From NCBI GenBank assembly GCA_937890005.1, contig CALBZA010000008.1, forward strand, positions 1 to 30,199: a stretch of 30,199 nt of DNA, written 5' to 3'. Below, piece after piece: positions 1 through 8,000 of this stretch (the stretch's first letter is position 1; each line of letters starts with the position of its first letter). The stretch comes from an uncultured Verrucomicrobia subdivision 3 bacterium. Lineage in GTDB: Bacteria; Verrucomicrobiota; Verrucomicrobiia; Limisphaerales; DASXHY01. The notes below the pieces were generated by a model. The model was not told the origin of the DNA and did no database searches. It saw only the letters and a list, made by a program, of their open reading frames with translations. Position numbers and translations under genes: made by a program.

Positions 1-54
1 AAGTGGCCGGTTTTGAAGTGCCCACTCGTGGCCGGTTTTGACCGCCCGCTGACA
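1..54. mobile_element. Putative end of an insertion sequence (IS21-like), cut by window edge
   Basis: The 14-base word gtggccggttttga occurs twice, at 3-16 and 28-41, with a 25-base period. The segment ends in tgaca at 50-54, and the CRISPR repeat resumes abruptly at 55, in the middle of the repeat unit. Multiple short direct repeats near the tips and a terminal CA dinucleotide are known properties of IS21-family ends. Assigning this element to that family is inference: no transposase is inside the window, and the other end would lie to the left. It could also be an unrelated repeat or a deletion scar. Confidence 0.35.
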
Positions 55-285
55 CTCAAAGCCGGAGCGCGGATTGAAACCTCGCATCGCAGAACATCAC
101 GAGCTACAGCCCGAGTCGCTCCGGTCTCAAAGCCGGAGCGCGGATTGAAACAGCGCTTTGTTTTGGAGCCGCTGCGCGCCGTGTTTGTCGCTCCGGTCTC
201 AAAGCCGGAGCGCGGATTGAAACTGAATCAGCAAGTGCTGTTTTACTGTCGGCCTGTTGGTCGCTCCGGTCTCAAAGCCGGAGCG
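55..285 (+). CRISPR. Remnant CRISPR array, 4 repeat copies (2 complete), 3 spacers
   Basis: The complete repeat is 37 bases and occurs at 115-151 and 187-223, identical in both. It begins gtcgctccggtctcaaagcc and ends gcggattgaaac. It contains a hairpin (gctccgg pairing with ccggagc around a tctcaaag loop) and a 3' attgaaac, the classic 8-base handle left by Cas6-type cleavage in type I/III systems. A left copy at 55-80 retains only the last 26 bases; a right copy at 260-285 retains only the first 26. Spacers are 81-114 (34 nt), 152-186 (35 nt) and 224-259 (36 nt), with no similarity to one another. The attgaaac end and the degenerate right copy suggest transcription from left to right, with the leader to the left beyond the putative IS end. 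No cas gene is in the window, so activity and subtype are unknown. Confidence 0.85.
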
Positions 286-371
286 ACATCCGATGTGTGT
301 TTGTGCGATGAGCATTTTCAGGTGAGCATTTCGCTCTTGCGCTCAAACTGGTCCGCGCAGAAAGGTATCGT

Positions 372-1835
372 GTGCGGCCGATTGTCCAGGAATGCGCCAG
401 TTCTCTTGCGCCCGAGCAGCTTGTCAATGAGCTGAACGGGCAGCGCGGGGTCGTCCTTCTCCGCAGCCTTCTTGGGACCTCAATCGATCCGAACCATTCA
501 ACACCAATTCAACAGGCGCGCTATTCGTTCGTGGTTGCCAATCCTTTCCTGACGTTTCGTTCCAGCGGGTCGCATTGTGAGATTTCGCATCCGGAGTCCG
601 GCGAAGTTCAGATTCAGTTCGGCAATCCCTGGCGCCTGATGGACAGCCTGATGTCACGCTACGAATTGCTGGATGAACTGGACCTACCGTTTCCGTTGGG
701 CGGCTGTTTCGGTTACTGGGGATACGATCTGAAAAATTTTGTCGAACCTCACCTGCCCCGCCGCGCGGTCAACGATCTCGAACTGCTCGACTGCCACATC
801 GGATTCTACGACAGCGTGGTGGCATTCGATCATCAGCTGGGAAAGATCTGGATCATTTCCACCGGACTGGATGCCACGGGAACCCGGTTTGAAAAACGGG
901 CTTTGGAAAAAGTCGCGTGGTGGAAATCTCTGCTCGCGAAAGTCTCGGAAACAACTCATCCGCCTTCCAGCTTCACCAGCCATTCAAAAACCGAACCGAT
1001 TTCGAATCTCACAAAGGAAGCTTTCGAAGAACGTGTGCGTCGCGCGCAGGCCTACATCCGAACGGGCGACATTTATCAGGTCAACCTTTCGCACCGGTTG
1101 ACGGCGACGTGGCCGGGCACCGGTTTCGAACTGTTTTCCGCGTTGAGCACGGTTTCCCCTGCTCCGTTCGCGGCTTACGTGGATTGCGGCAATTTTCAAA
1201 TCGCATCGTCGTCGCCGGAACAATTTCTTCGCTTGAGCGGTCCGCATATTCGCACGCGGCCGATCAAAGGAACGCGGCCAAGGTCCAACGATCCGACCCG
1301 CGATGCGCAGCTGAGCTACGAGCTTCAAACGAGCGCGAAGGAAATGTCGGAGCTGGTGATGATCACCGACCTGCTGCGCAATGATCTCGGGCGCGTCTGC
1401 GAATACGGGTCGGTGCAGGTTCCCGAATTGATGCGGCTCGAACGGTATCCGCAGGTGCAACATCTCGTTTCAACGGTCGAAGGCCGGCTGCGGTCCGACG
1501 TGACTCACTTCGGCGCATTCGCGTCGTGTTTTCCCGGCGGCAGCATCACCGGCGCGCCGAAGATCCGCGCGATGGAGATCATCGATGAACTCGAACCGAT
1601 TTCACGAGGTCCTTACACGGGCGCGCTCGGGTATCTTGGGTTCAATCGCGAAAGCCAGCTGAGCATCATCATTCGCACCGCGATCTGCAAAGACGGCGAA
1701 GCGCACTTTCATGTTGGCGCCGGGATTGTGGCTGATTCGAGCCCGCAGGCGGAACATGAGGAAACGATTGCCAAGGCGCGCGGGTTCTTCGCCGCTTTGA
1801 ATGCTGATTTCAAGCGCTCCACTGCACGGGTTTAA
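372..1835 (+). CDS. pabB: Aminodeoxychorismate synthase component I (PabB)
   Basis: The product converts chorismate, with ammonia supplied by a PabA glutaminase, to 4-amino-4-deoxychorismate in the cytoplasmic p-aminobenzoate/folate pathway. The 487-aa protein has the full chorismate-binding fold. Visible motifs are PIKGTRPR (297-304), ELVMITDLLRNDLGR (327-341), FPGGSITGAPKIRAMEIIDE (387-406) and HVGAGIVADSSPQAEHEET (447-465). The lysine at 299 in PIKGT is diagnostic: PabB enzymes carry K here, while anthranilate synthase TrpE has A. The start is GTG at 372, preceded by agaaagg at 359-365. pabC follows 150 bp downstream; pabA is not in view, so the glutaminase subunit must be encoded elsewhere. 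Length is slightly above the typical 450-470 aa. Confidence 0.93.
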   Translation: MRPIVQECASSLAPEQLVNELNGQRGVVLLRSLLGTSIDPNHSTPIQQARYSFVVANPFLTFRSSGSHCEISHPESGEVQIQFGNPWRLMDSLMSRYELLDELDLPFPLGGCFGYWGYDLKNFVEPHLPRRAVNDLELLDCHIGFYDSVVAFDHQLGKIWIISTGLDATGTRFEKRALEKVAWWKSLLAKVSETTHPPSSFTSHSKTEPISNLTKEAFEERVRRAQAYIRTGDIYQVNLSHRLTATWPGTGFELFSALSTVSPAPFAAYVDCGNFQIASSSPEQFLRLSGPHIRTRPIKGTRPRSNDPTRDAQLSYELQTSAKEMSELVMITDLLRNDLGRVCEYGSVQVPELMRLERYPQVQHLVSTVEGRLRSDVTHFGAFASCFPGGSITGAPKIRAMEIIDELEPISRGPYTGALGYLGFNRESQLSIIIRTAICKDGEAHFHVGAGIVADSSPQAEHEETIAKARGFFAALNADFKRSTARV

Positions 1836-1980
1836 CGGCAAAGAGCGCAAAGAACGCAAAGGAAGCGGAAAAACCAAAACGCATTTCCCAAATCCTCGCT
1901 GCGTTCTTTGCGCCCTTTGCGGTTATCCAAAATCCAAACCCGCTTTGCGCCTTTGCGTTTCAGCGTCTTTGCGTTAGAAG
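1834..1980. repeat. Dispersed intergenic repeat, cgcaaag family (inverted arms)
   Basis: This gap between pabB and pabC is built from repeated cgcaaag/ctttgcg words. The left arm at 1834-1857 and the right arm at 1900-1923 are inverted copies of each other with two mismatches, so the transcript could fold into a long hairpin. Further ctttgcg copies follow to 1980. A related but more diverged copy lies at 9193-9275. Such elements are common between genes in this group; function is unknown. Confidence 0.7.
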
Positions 1981-1985
1981 ACCGC

Positions 1986-2840
1986 ATGTTCGTTTTCCTG
2001 AATGGACGAATCGTTCCTGAAGAACAGGCGGTGGTCTCCGTCTTCGATCGCAGTTTCCTGTACGGCGACGGCCTGTTCGAAACGATGCTGGTGCGGAATG
2101 GAAAACCGTTTCGATGGGAACAGCATCTCGAGCGGCTCAGCGCAGGCGCAGCATTTCTTGGAATCAGACTTCCATTTTCCAGCGACGACCTCCGCGCTGC
2201 GGCAGCAAAGTTGATCGAACAAAACCAGCAATTGAATGCATTGCTGCGCCTCACGCTGTCGCGCGGTGTCGGACCACGCGGTTATTCTCCAAAAGGAGCG
2301 GATCAGCCATGCCTTGTGATGTCAGTTCATCCGTTCGTCGTGCCGGAAACAGAGAAGGATGCACCGCGATGGAAGCTGATCGTCGCGTCGCCCCGGTTGC
2401 CGGCAAACGAACCGCTCGCGCATTTCAAGACCTGCAACAAGCTGACACAGATTCTCGCCCGCGCGGAAGCCGATCGTGCAGGCGCCGACGAAGCCTTGCT
2501 GCTGAACACAGATGGATTCGTCGTGGAAGGTTCGAGCAGCAATTTCTTCTGGATCGAAGGAGACACCCTCTGCACGCCGCCGCTGGCCAGTGGCATTCTC
2601 GCAGGGGTGACCCGAGCTGCGATTCTCGACATTTGCGAATCGCTCCGAATCAGCGTGGAGGAAAAAAACATTCTCCCGGCTCAATTGAAGAACGCGTCCG
2701 GAATGTTTCTGTCGCTGAGTTCCTGGGGTGTTGTTGAAGCGGCTTCTTTGGACGGGCTCGACTGCTGCACATCGCCGTTGATCCCACGGCTTCAAAAGGC
2801 CTACCGGGAACTTGTGGATTCAGAGTGCGGCAAGGCGTGA
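1986..2840 (+). CDS. pabC: Aminodeoxychorismate lyase / class IV aminotransferase (PabC-like)
   Basis: This is a 284-aa PLP-dependent fold-type IV enzyme. By context it is 4-amino-4-deoxychorismate lyase, which releases pyruvate to give p-aminobenzoate. Family features are DRSFLYGDGLFET (21-33), the likely PLP lysine K148 in HFKTCNKL, and VVEGSSSNFFWI (179-190), followed by a SGILAGVTR phosphate-binding segment (202-210). The ATG at 1986 is chosen because it starts the usual MFVFLNGRIV N-terminus. The open frame runs upstream to 1908, but that part lies inside the intergenic repeat. The sequence alone cannot exclude a branched-chain or D-amino-acid aminotransferase, but the neighbour pabB makes PabC the best call. 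It ends 9 bp from the convergent GH5 gene. Confidence 0.85.
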   Translation: MFVFLNGRIVPEEQAVVSVFDRSFLYGDGLFETMLVRNGKPFRWEQHLERLSAGAAFLGIRLPFSSDDLRAAAAKLIEQNQQLNALLRLTLSRGVGPRGYSPKGADQPCLVMSVHPFVVPETEKDAPRWKLIVASPRLPANEPLAHFKTCNKLTQILARAEADRAGADEALLLNTDGFVVEGSSSNFFWIEGDTLCTPPLASGILAGVTRAAILDICESLRISVEEKNILPAQLKNASGMFLSLSSWGVVEAASLDGLDCCTSPLIPRLQKAYRELVDSECGKA

Positions 2841-2849
2841 ACGCACGGG

Positions 2850-4013
2850 TCAGCGCCGATTCGCTTCAGGTTTTCCGAACAAGGCTTCGCGCATACCGGG
2901 CATTGGCTGATTTTCCTTCCGATCCCAATAACGGAAGTTTGCGGTCCAATCCCACATCGCCCAGCCGAGGTTCAATTCTTCTGCAGCTTTCCGAAACTCA
3001 CCGTAGTAACGCGCACGCGATTCGGGATCCACGCGCACGTAGCAGCCGAATTCACCGATGTGAACCGGGCGACCGTAATGCGCCGACCACGCTTTCGCGT
3101 ATTCGAGCTTGTCACGGAAGGAACGAACACTGATCGGATTCCGCTCCGCAGGAAGCGTGTTGTAGGCGCGGATTGTATCCAACACATGCCCGGGAACGTT
3201 CAACGACGGATCGGGCGAGAGCGCCTCTGCGGGCGGGCCAGGAAACTCGATGCCCGTCACTTTCACATCCGGCCCCGCCCATGAAGTGCCCTGATGCGTG
3301 AAGAGAAACGGATCGTAGCAATGCACGGACACCATGATGTTGTCGTCGGAAGGCAGAACGAGATTCTTCAATTCCTGAATGCTGCCCCACGAGCCCGGTT
3401 CCACCACGATCGTTCGATGCGGATTCGATTTCCGGATTTCGGCAATCACCTTCGGATAAATGCCGTTCATGACCGCGGTCGTGGCGGCATCGTGCGGTTC
3501 GTTGATCAGTTCGAAAACCAGGTTGGATGAATAGTCCCGATAATGCGCGGCAACCTGTCGCCAGATGGAAACGAACTTTTCCGCATTGCCATCCGGGTCA
3601 CGATCGAACTCGCGGAAATGATGGATGTTGATCATCACCGCCAGTCCATTTGCGAGTGCGTTGGTTATGGCGAAGTCAGCCCGGATGAAGATGTTCGAGC
3701 TGAGGACGAAGTCGGGAGCGGGTCCGGTGTATTGATGCCAGCCGATGGGGATTCGAACATGATCGAATCCTTCCGCGCGGATCAATTGGAATTCGTCGGC
3801 ATCGATTTTTACCGCATACCGTGGATTCGCCTCCAGGTGATCCCCGAGATTCATGCCACGGCGAAACAGGCGGGCGGTTTGAAATGCCGGCGAGTTGAGA
3901 TTGGTCAGAACCTTCATCTCCGGCGGGTTGGAGGGAGTGAACCCGCGAGCGATTTCCTGGCCCGAGCCGAGGGCCGTCATAAAAAGCAGGAACAGACACG
4001 TGATGCTGCGCAC
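2850..4013 (-). CDS. Secreted glycoside hydrolase family 5 (cellulase-like)
   Basis: The 387-aa protein has a hydrophobic N-terminal signal peptide (about residues 1-19) and a single (beta/alpha)8 catalytic domain. GH5 hallmarks are visible: FRRGMNLGD (50-58), HVRIPIGW (85-92), NIHHFREF (129-136), FELINEPH with the acid/base Glu172, HCYDPF (231-236), HIGEFG with the nucleophile Glu321, and WAMWDW (351-356) lining the active site. GH5 enzymes retain anomeric configuration and cut beta-1,4-glucans, mannans or related polymers; the exact substrate cannot be read from the sequence. No carbohydrate-binding module or special C-terminal tail is present. The start is GTG at 4013; no in-frame ATG lies upstream. 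It is divergent from rpmI. Confidence 0.9.
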   Translation of the reverse strand: MRSITCLFLLFMTALGSGQEIARGFTPSNPPEMKVLTNLNSPAFQTARLFRRGMNLGDHLEANPRYAVKIDADEFQLIRAEGFDHVRIPIGWHQYTGPAPDFVLSSNIFIRADFAITNALANGLAVMINIHHFREFDRDPDGNAEKFVSIWRQVAAHYRDYSSNLVFELINEPHDAATTAVMNGIYPKVIAEIRKSNPHRTIVVEPGSWGSIQELKNLVLPSDDNIMVSVHCYDPFLFTHQGTSWAGPDVKVTGIEFPGPPAEALSPDPSLNVPGHVLDTIRAYNTLPAERNPISVRSFRDKLEYAKAWSAHYGRPVHIGEFGCYVRVDPESRARYYGEFRKAAEELNLGWAMWDWTANFRYWDRKENQPMPGMREALFGKPEANRR

Positions 4014-4086
4014 GGGGCGATCTTCGGTCTTTCCGCAAAAACGGGCAACAGCGATAAACTCAAAGCCTGAAGCTAAAAATAATCAC

Positions 4087-4115
4087 TTGCGCCCCTGTGA
4101 CGCGGTCCTTATATT
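4087..4115 (+). promoter_or_regulatory. Predicted sigma-70-type promoter of rpmI-rplT
   Basis: TTGCGC at 4087-4092 and TATATT at 4110-4115 are separated by 17 bases, the ideal spacing for a housekeeping promoter. It sits 30 bases before the rpmI start, in the divergent gap after the GH5 gene. This is a pattern match only; no transcription start evidence exists. Confidence 0.4.
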
Positions 4116-4145
4116 GCGCGCTCTTTTTGAGAGAAAGTTGATTAT

Positions 4146-4355
4146 ATGCGACGTCCAAAAGGCATTAAGACGAAGAAGTCCGCGGCCAAGCGGTTCAAGA
4201 TCACGGCCAAGGGCAAAGTCCTGCGCAGCAGCGCCGGGCGCCGCCATCTGGCGCAGACCAAGAGCCCGAAGCGCCGCCGCAATCTCCGCGGCAACACGAC
4301 CGTTCACTCGACGGACGAGTATCGCATCAAGCAGAACCTCCCTTTCACCCGCTGA
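4146..4355 (+). CDS. rpmI: 50S ribosomal protein L35
   Basis: A 69-aa, very basic protein with the L35 signature KTKKSAAKRFKITAKGK (8-24) and the RRRNLRGN segment (43-50). L35 is a small structural protein of the large ribosomal subunit. The N-terminus MRRPKGI is slightly longer than the common MPKMKT start, but ATG 4146 is the only sensible start. rplT follows after 25 bp, the conserved pairing; infC, usually directly upstream, is missing here and replaced by a divergent glycosidase. Confidence 0.96.
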   Translation: MRRPKGIKTKKSAAKRFKITAKGKVLRSSAGRRHLAQTKSPKRRRNLRGNTTVHSTDEYRIKQNLPFTR

Positions 4356-4380
4356 TTTCACCCTCTGCCTCTAGTTTCCT

Positions 4381-4764
4381 ATGCGCGTAACAAACGCCCC
4401 AGCTTCCCGAAAACGCCGCACAAGAATGATCCGAGCCGCCAAAGGCTTCCGGATGCGTCGTTCGAAACTTTACCGCTACGCTTCTGACGCGGTTGATCAT
4501 GGCCGCCAGTATGCCTATCGCGATCGCCGCCGCAAAAAGCGCACGTTCCGCTATCTCTGGCAGGTGCGCATCAACGCCGCCGCCCGCGAAGCCGGCATCA
4601 CCTACAGCCGCCTGATCGAAGGTCTGAAGGCTGCCAAGGTCGCGCTCGACCGCAAGGTGCTGGCCGACATCGCCGCCCAGGACGCCGCCGCGTTTGTTGA
4701 AATCGTCAACGTCGCGAAGAACGCCCTGAAGAACAAGCCCGCCGCCACCCTGGCAAAGGCCTGA
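4381..4764 (+). CDS. rplT: 50S ribosomal protein L20
   Basis: A 127-aa basic protein. The family core is plain: MRVTNAPASRKRRTRMIRAA at the N-terminus, AKGFRMRRSKLYRYA (20-34), YRDRRRKKRTFRYLWQVRIN (46-65) and AAREAGITYSRLIEGLK (67-83). L20 binds 23S rRNA early in large-subunit assembly and in some bacteria represses its own operon. The C-terminal tail after about residue 115 is alanine-rich and slightly extended. It is followed by a perfect terminator hairpin, so rpmI-rplT form a two-gene unit. Confidence 0.97.
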   Translation: MRVTNAPASRKRRTRMIRAAKGFRMRRSKLYRYASDAVDHGRQYAYRDRRRKKRTFRYLWQVRINAAAREAGITYSRLIEGLKAAKVALDRKVLADIAAQDAAAFVEIVNVAKNALKNKPAATLAKA

Positions 4765-4790
4765 TCTCAGCGAGAGTCTCTTTTACAATT

Positions 4791-4824
4791 ACAGGCGACC
4801 AGCAATGGTCGCCTGTTTTGTTTT
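4791..4824 (+). terminator. Rho-independent terminator of rpmI-rplT
   Basis: A perfect 10-bp stem (acaggcgacc at 4791-4800, ggtcgcctgt at 4807-4816) encloses a 6-base loop, agcaat, and is followed by the T-rich run tttgtttt. It lies 26 bases after the rplT stop codon. Confidence 0.9.
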
Positions 4825-4871
4825 CAGGAGGAGTGTGGCGAGAGATTGGCGCTTATCAGTTTTCGAACCGC

Positions 4872-5004
4872 TTAACCACAAACCACAGATAAACCATTCC
4901 TCCGGTGTCCGACCCGTGTTCTATCCAGTCCATCCGTGGTTGATTCTTTGAATCTGAGAGAGCTGTGTTTTAACCACGGATAAACACGGAGCAACACGGA
5001 TAAG
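4872..5004. repeat. Dispersed intergenic repeat, accacggataaacacgg family
   Basis: The stretch holds accacaaaccacagataaacc near 4874, its near-inverse atccgtggttgatt near 4931, and accacggataaacacggagc followed by aacacggataag near 4975-5004. These words are variants of one motif on both strands. The element occupies the convergent gap between the rplT terminator and the end of the giant protein gene at 5022. Confidence 0.55.
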
Positions 5005-5021
5005 AATGCAGGCGTTTCAAC

Positions 5022-8000
5022 TCACGGAAATATCAGCCGGTAGAACACGCCGTCGTTCTCCGGATTCATCGGCACTGAAAGGATGTTGGTCCAGTGCGAA
5101 TCGGGCACGTCCACCCAGTTCGTGCTCAAGCCCTCCGCAAGCGAGTTAATCTGCACCTGCAAACGCCATCCGATGTGATCCGCCGGCCATGAGAAATTCA
5201 ACACGCCGCCACTTACAGACATCGCGAGGTCAACAGGCGACAGAGAACTGGGCGTTGCCTCGACAGCCGCCGAGTTGCCACTCTCGCCCACGATGTTCGC
5301 AGCGGACACGACGTAAAAAAATCGAACTCCATTCGTCACCATGGAATCGATTGAAGCCGTGGATGCCGTGCTGGCAATGACGCCGAAAGGTCCACTGCTG
5401 CTTGTGCTGCGTTTCAATCGATAAACCGTCGCGCCCGCAGCGCCGTTCCAATTCAATTGCACCTGCCCATCACCGGGGATCGCAGTCAAACCGGCCGGCG
5501 CGAGCGGCACGTTGCCTCCTGCAGTGAACAGCGTTGAAATTTCAGACGCAGTCAGTGCGCGACGGTAGATTCGGAAATCATCTACGCGACCGTTCAGATA
5601 GGGATCGGAAAACTGTGATTTGCCGATGTAGTTCAACGTGGTGTTTCCGAGGCCCGATGGCTTGAGGGTCATGCTGGTGTTGGTGCCGATCGCCACGCCA
5701 TTCACGTAAAGAATGCCGGTGGTTCCGTTCAACGTGATCGCCACATGATTCCACTGGCCCGGCGTAAGTGCGGCAGTGCCGTTGACCTGTTGCTCGCTGC
5801 CGCCCGTGGTGATCGCGTACCGGATGGTTCCTGCAACGCTTTGTGGCGTAAGGAACATGTAAGTTCCCGTGCCGGTGCCGAAATCAAAGACCCGCGCCCA
5901 CGTGCTGTTCGCATTCACGAACACCCACGTCGTGATGCTGAAATCATTCAGGCTGCTCACGATGCCCGCAGGAAGGGAAACGTAACCACTGCTGCCGTTC
6001 AGCAACACGGCGTTGTTAATCCGCCCGCCAATCCAACTCGCACCGCCAGTGAGCGTGCCGTTGTTTGAACCGGCGGAATCAGCTGCCGCCGTTCCGCTGG
6101 TTTCATTGAACTTCCAGTGCGCGTGCAGATCGGAAGGCGTCGCTGCCACGGAAGTCGAGTTCACTCCCTCCCCTGCTCCGTTCACCGCTGCGACCGCGTA
6201 GTAATACGTGAATCCGTTCAACACGCCTGTGTCGGTGAAGCTGCTTCCAACCACAGGGCCAAGGTTTTGAAAAGGTCCGGTTTCTGAAAGGGACCGTTTC
6301 ACCGTGTAAGACACCGCGCCCGGAGAAAGCGTCCAGTTCAAAGCGACCTGATTGTGTCCGGCAACAGCGTTCAACATCGTCGGCGCATCAGGCGCACCTT
6401 CTGGATTGGCCAGTGCGCTCAACTCAGCGCCGGTCAAAGCGCGATTGTAGATGCGGAAATCATCGACGCGGCCATTGAAATACGGATCGGAGTATTGCGA
6501 ACGGCCGATGTAGTTCAGCGTGGTGACACCGAGATTTGAAGGACGCAACGTCATGCTGCTGTTCGTTCCAATGGGAACGCCATTGAGATACAGCGTGCCC
6601 GTGGTTCCAGACAGCACGACGGCGACATGCTGCCAGGTTCCGGGGGAAAGAAGCATCGGCGCATTGATCTGCTGTTCGCCGGAACCGCCGCTGGTTGTGA
6701 TGGCGTAGCGCAAGGTGTTTCCTCCGCTCACCGGCGACAGAAACATGTAGGCGGTTGTTCCAGTTCCAAAATCGAAAAGTCTCGCCCAGGTCGAATGCGC
6801 GTTCACATACACCCAGGTGGCGATGGTGAAGTTGCCGGACAGCGAATTGACCACACCGCTCGGCAATGTCGCATAGCTCGTGCTCGTGCCGTTCAGCAGC
6901 AACGCGTTGTTCCAACGTCCTGGGCCTCGCGAAGCACCTGCCATCAATGTTCCATGTCGGCTTCCGGCTGAATCCAACGCCGTCACACCACCCACCTCAT
7001 CGAACTTCCAATGCGCGAAGACAGCAAATGGCGATGCCGTCACCTGCGCCGAATCCGCACTCTCGCCAACTGAATTGGTCGCGGACACAACGTAAAAGTA
7101 CGTCGAACCATTCACCGCAGTGTTGTCGGTGAACGCGGTTCCCGGAACGGTTCCGATGACACTGTAAGGTCCCCCTTCCTCTGACGAACGTTTCACGTTG
7201 TACAACGTGGCTTCCGGCGATGCGGCCCAGGTCAGCACAACATTGTTGTGTCCCGGCAACGCAGTGAGATCGGTTGGCGTTGAAGGAAGTTCCGTCTCAA
7301 GAGTCGTGGCGCTGGCTTCGATGCTATCCGCACTTTGGCCCGCGGAATTGACGGCGGACACGACATAGAAATAAGTCGTCGAAGGTTCGAGGTTCGCGTC
7401 CACCCACTCGATGCCCTTCACACCGTTCGTGACAATCGTGAACGGTCCGCCGCTCGTCAGGGATCGCTTCACAATGAATCCCGCCGCGCCGAGCACATCC
7501 GGCCAGCTCAATCGAATCTGACGGCTTCCCACCGCGCTCGCTTGCAGTGATCCAGGCGTCGCCGGAATCTGCGGCGTTCCGAAAATCTGGCAGTCATAAA
7601 ACGAAGCCCAGCCGCCGCTCGGACTGATGCCTGTCGAGGTGATCCGAACGTAACGCGCGCTCGTAGAAAGCGCGTTGGTCGTTGTTCCGACCACCGTGTT
7701 TCCGGTCGCATCAACCGCCACGGTGTAATTCACGTCGTTGGTGCTGACTTCGATCCGATACTTGAACGTCCAGCCCGGATACCAATACGTCACAATGTTG
7801 GTGATCGTATGAACCGAACCGAGATCGATTCGCCACCATTGCGGATACGATCCGCCTGAAGCCGTCCAACGCGTCAAAGTCGCGTCGCCGTCCGTCGCAT
7901 TGGCAGGAAGCTGTCCGCTCGACGAACTGCTCGCGGTCGCTGGACGAAATTGTGAAATCAATCCTGCGGGAATCGTGGGCGGTGTCGTGTGAACGAACTT

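Noticed and set aside
13..435. Plus-strand open frame of 140 codons across the CRISPR remnant
   Set aside because: It is a translation of the repeats (recurring APVSKPERGLK) and overlaps the pabB start.
372..1835. TrpE (anthranilate synthase) for the first gene
   Set aside because: The PIKGT motif with lysine and the pabC neighbour point to PabB.
1908..1985. Longer N-terminus for PabC
   Set aside because: The extra 26 codons are dispersed-repeat sequence; family members start at the MFVFLNGR position.
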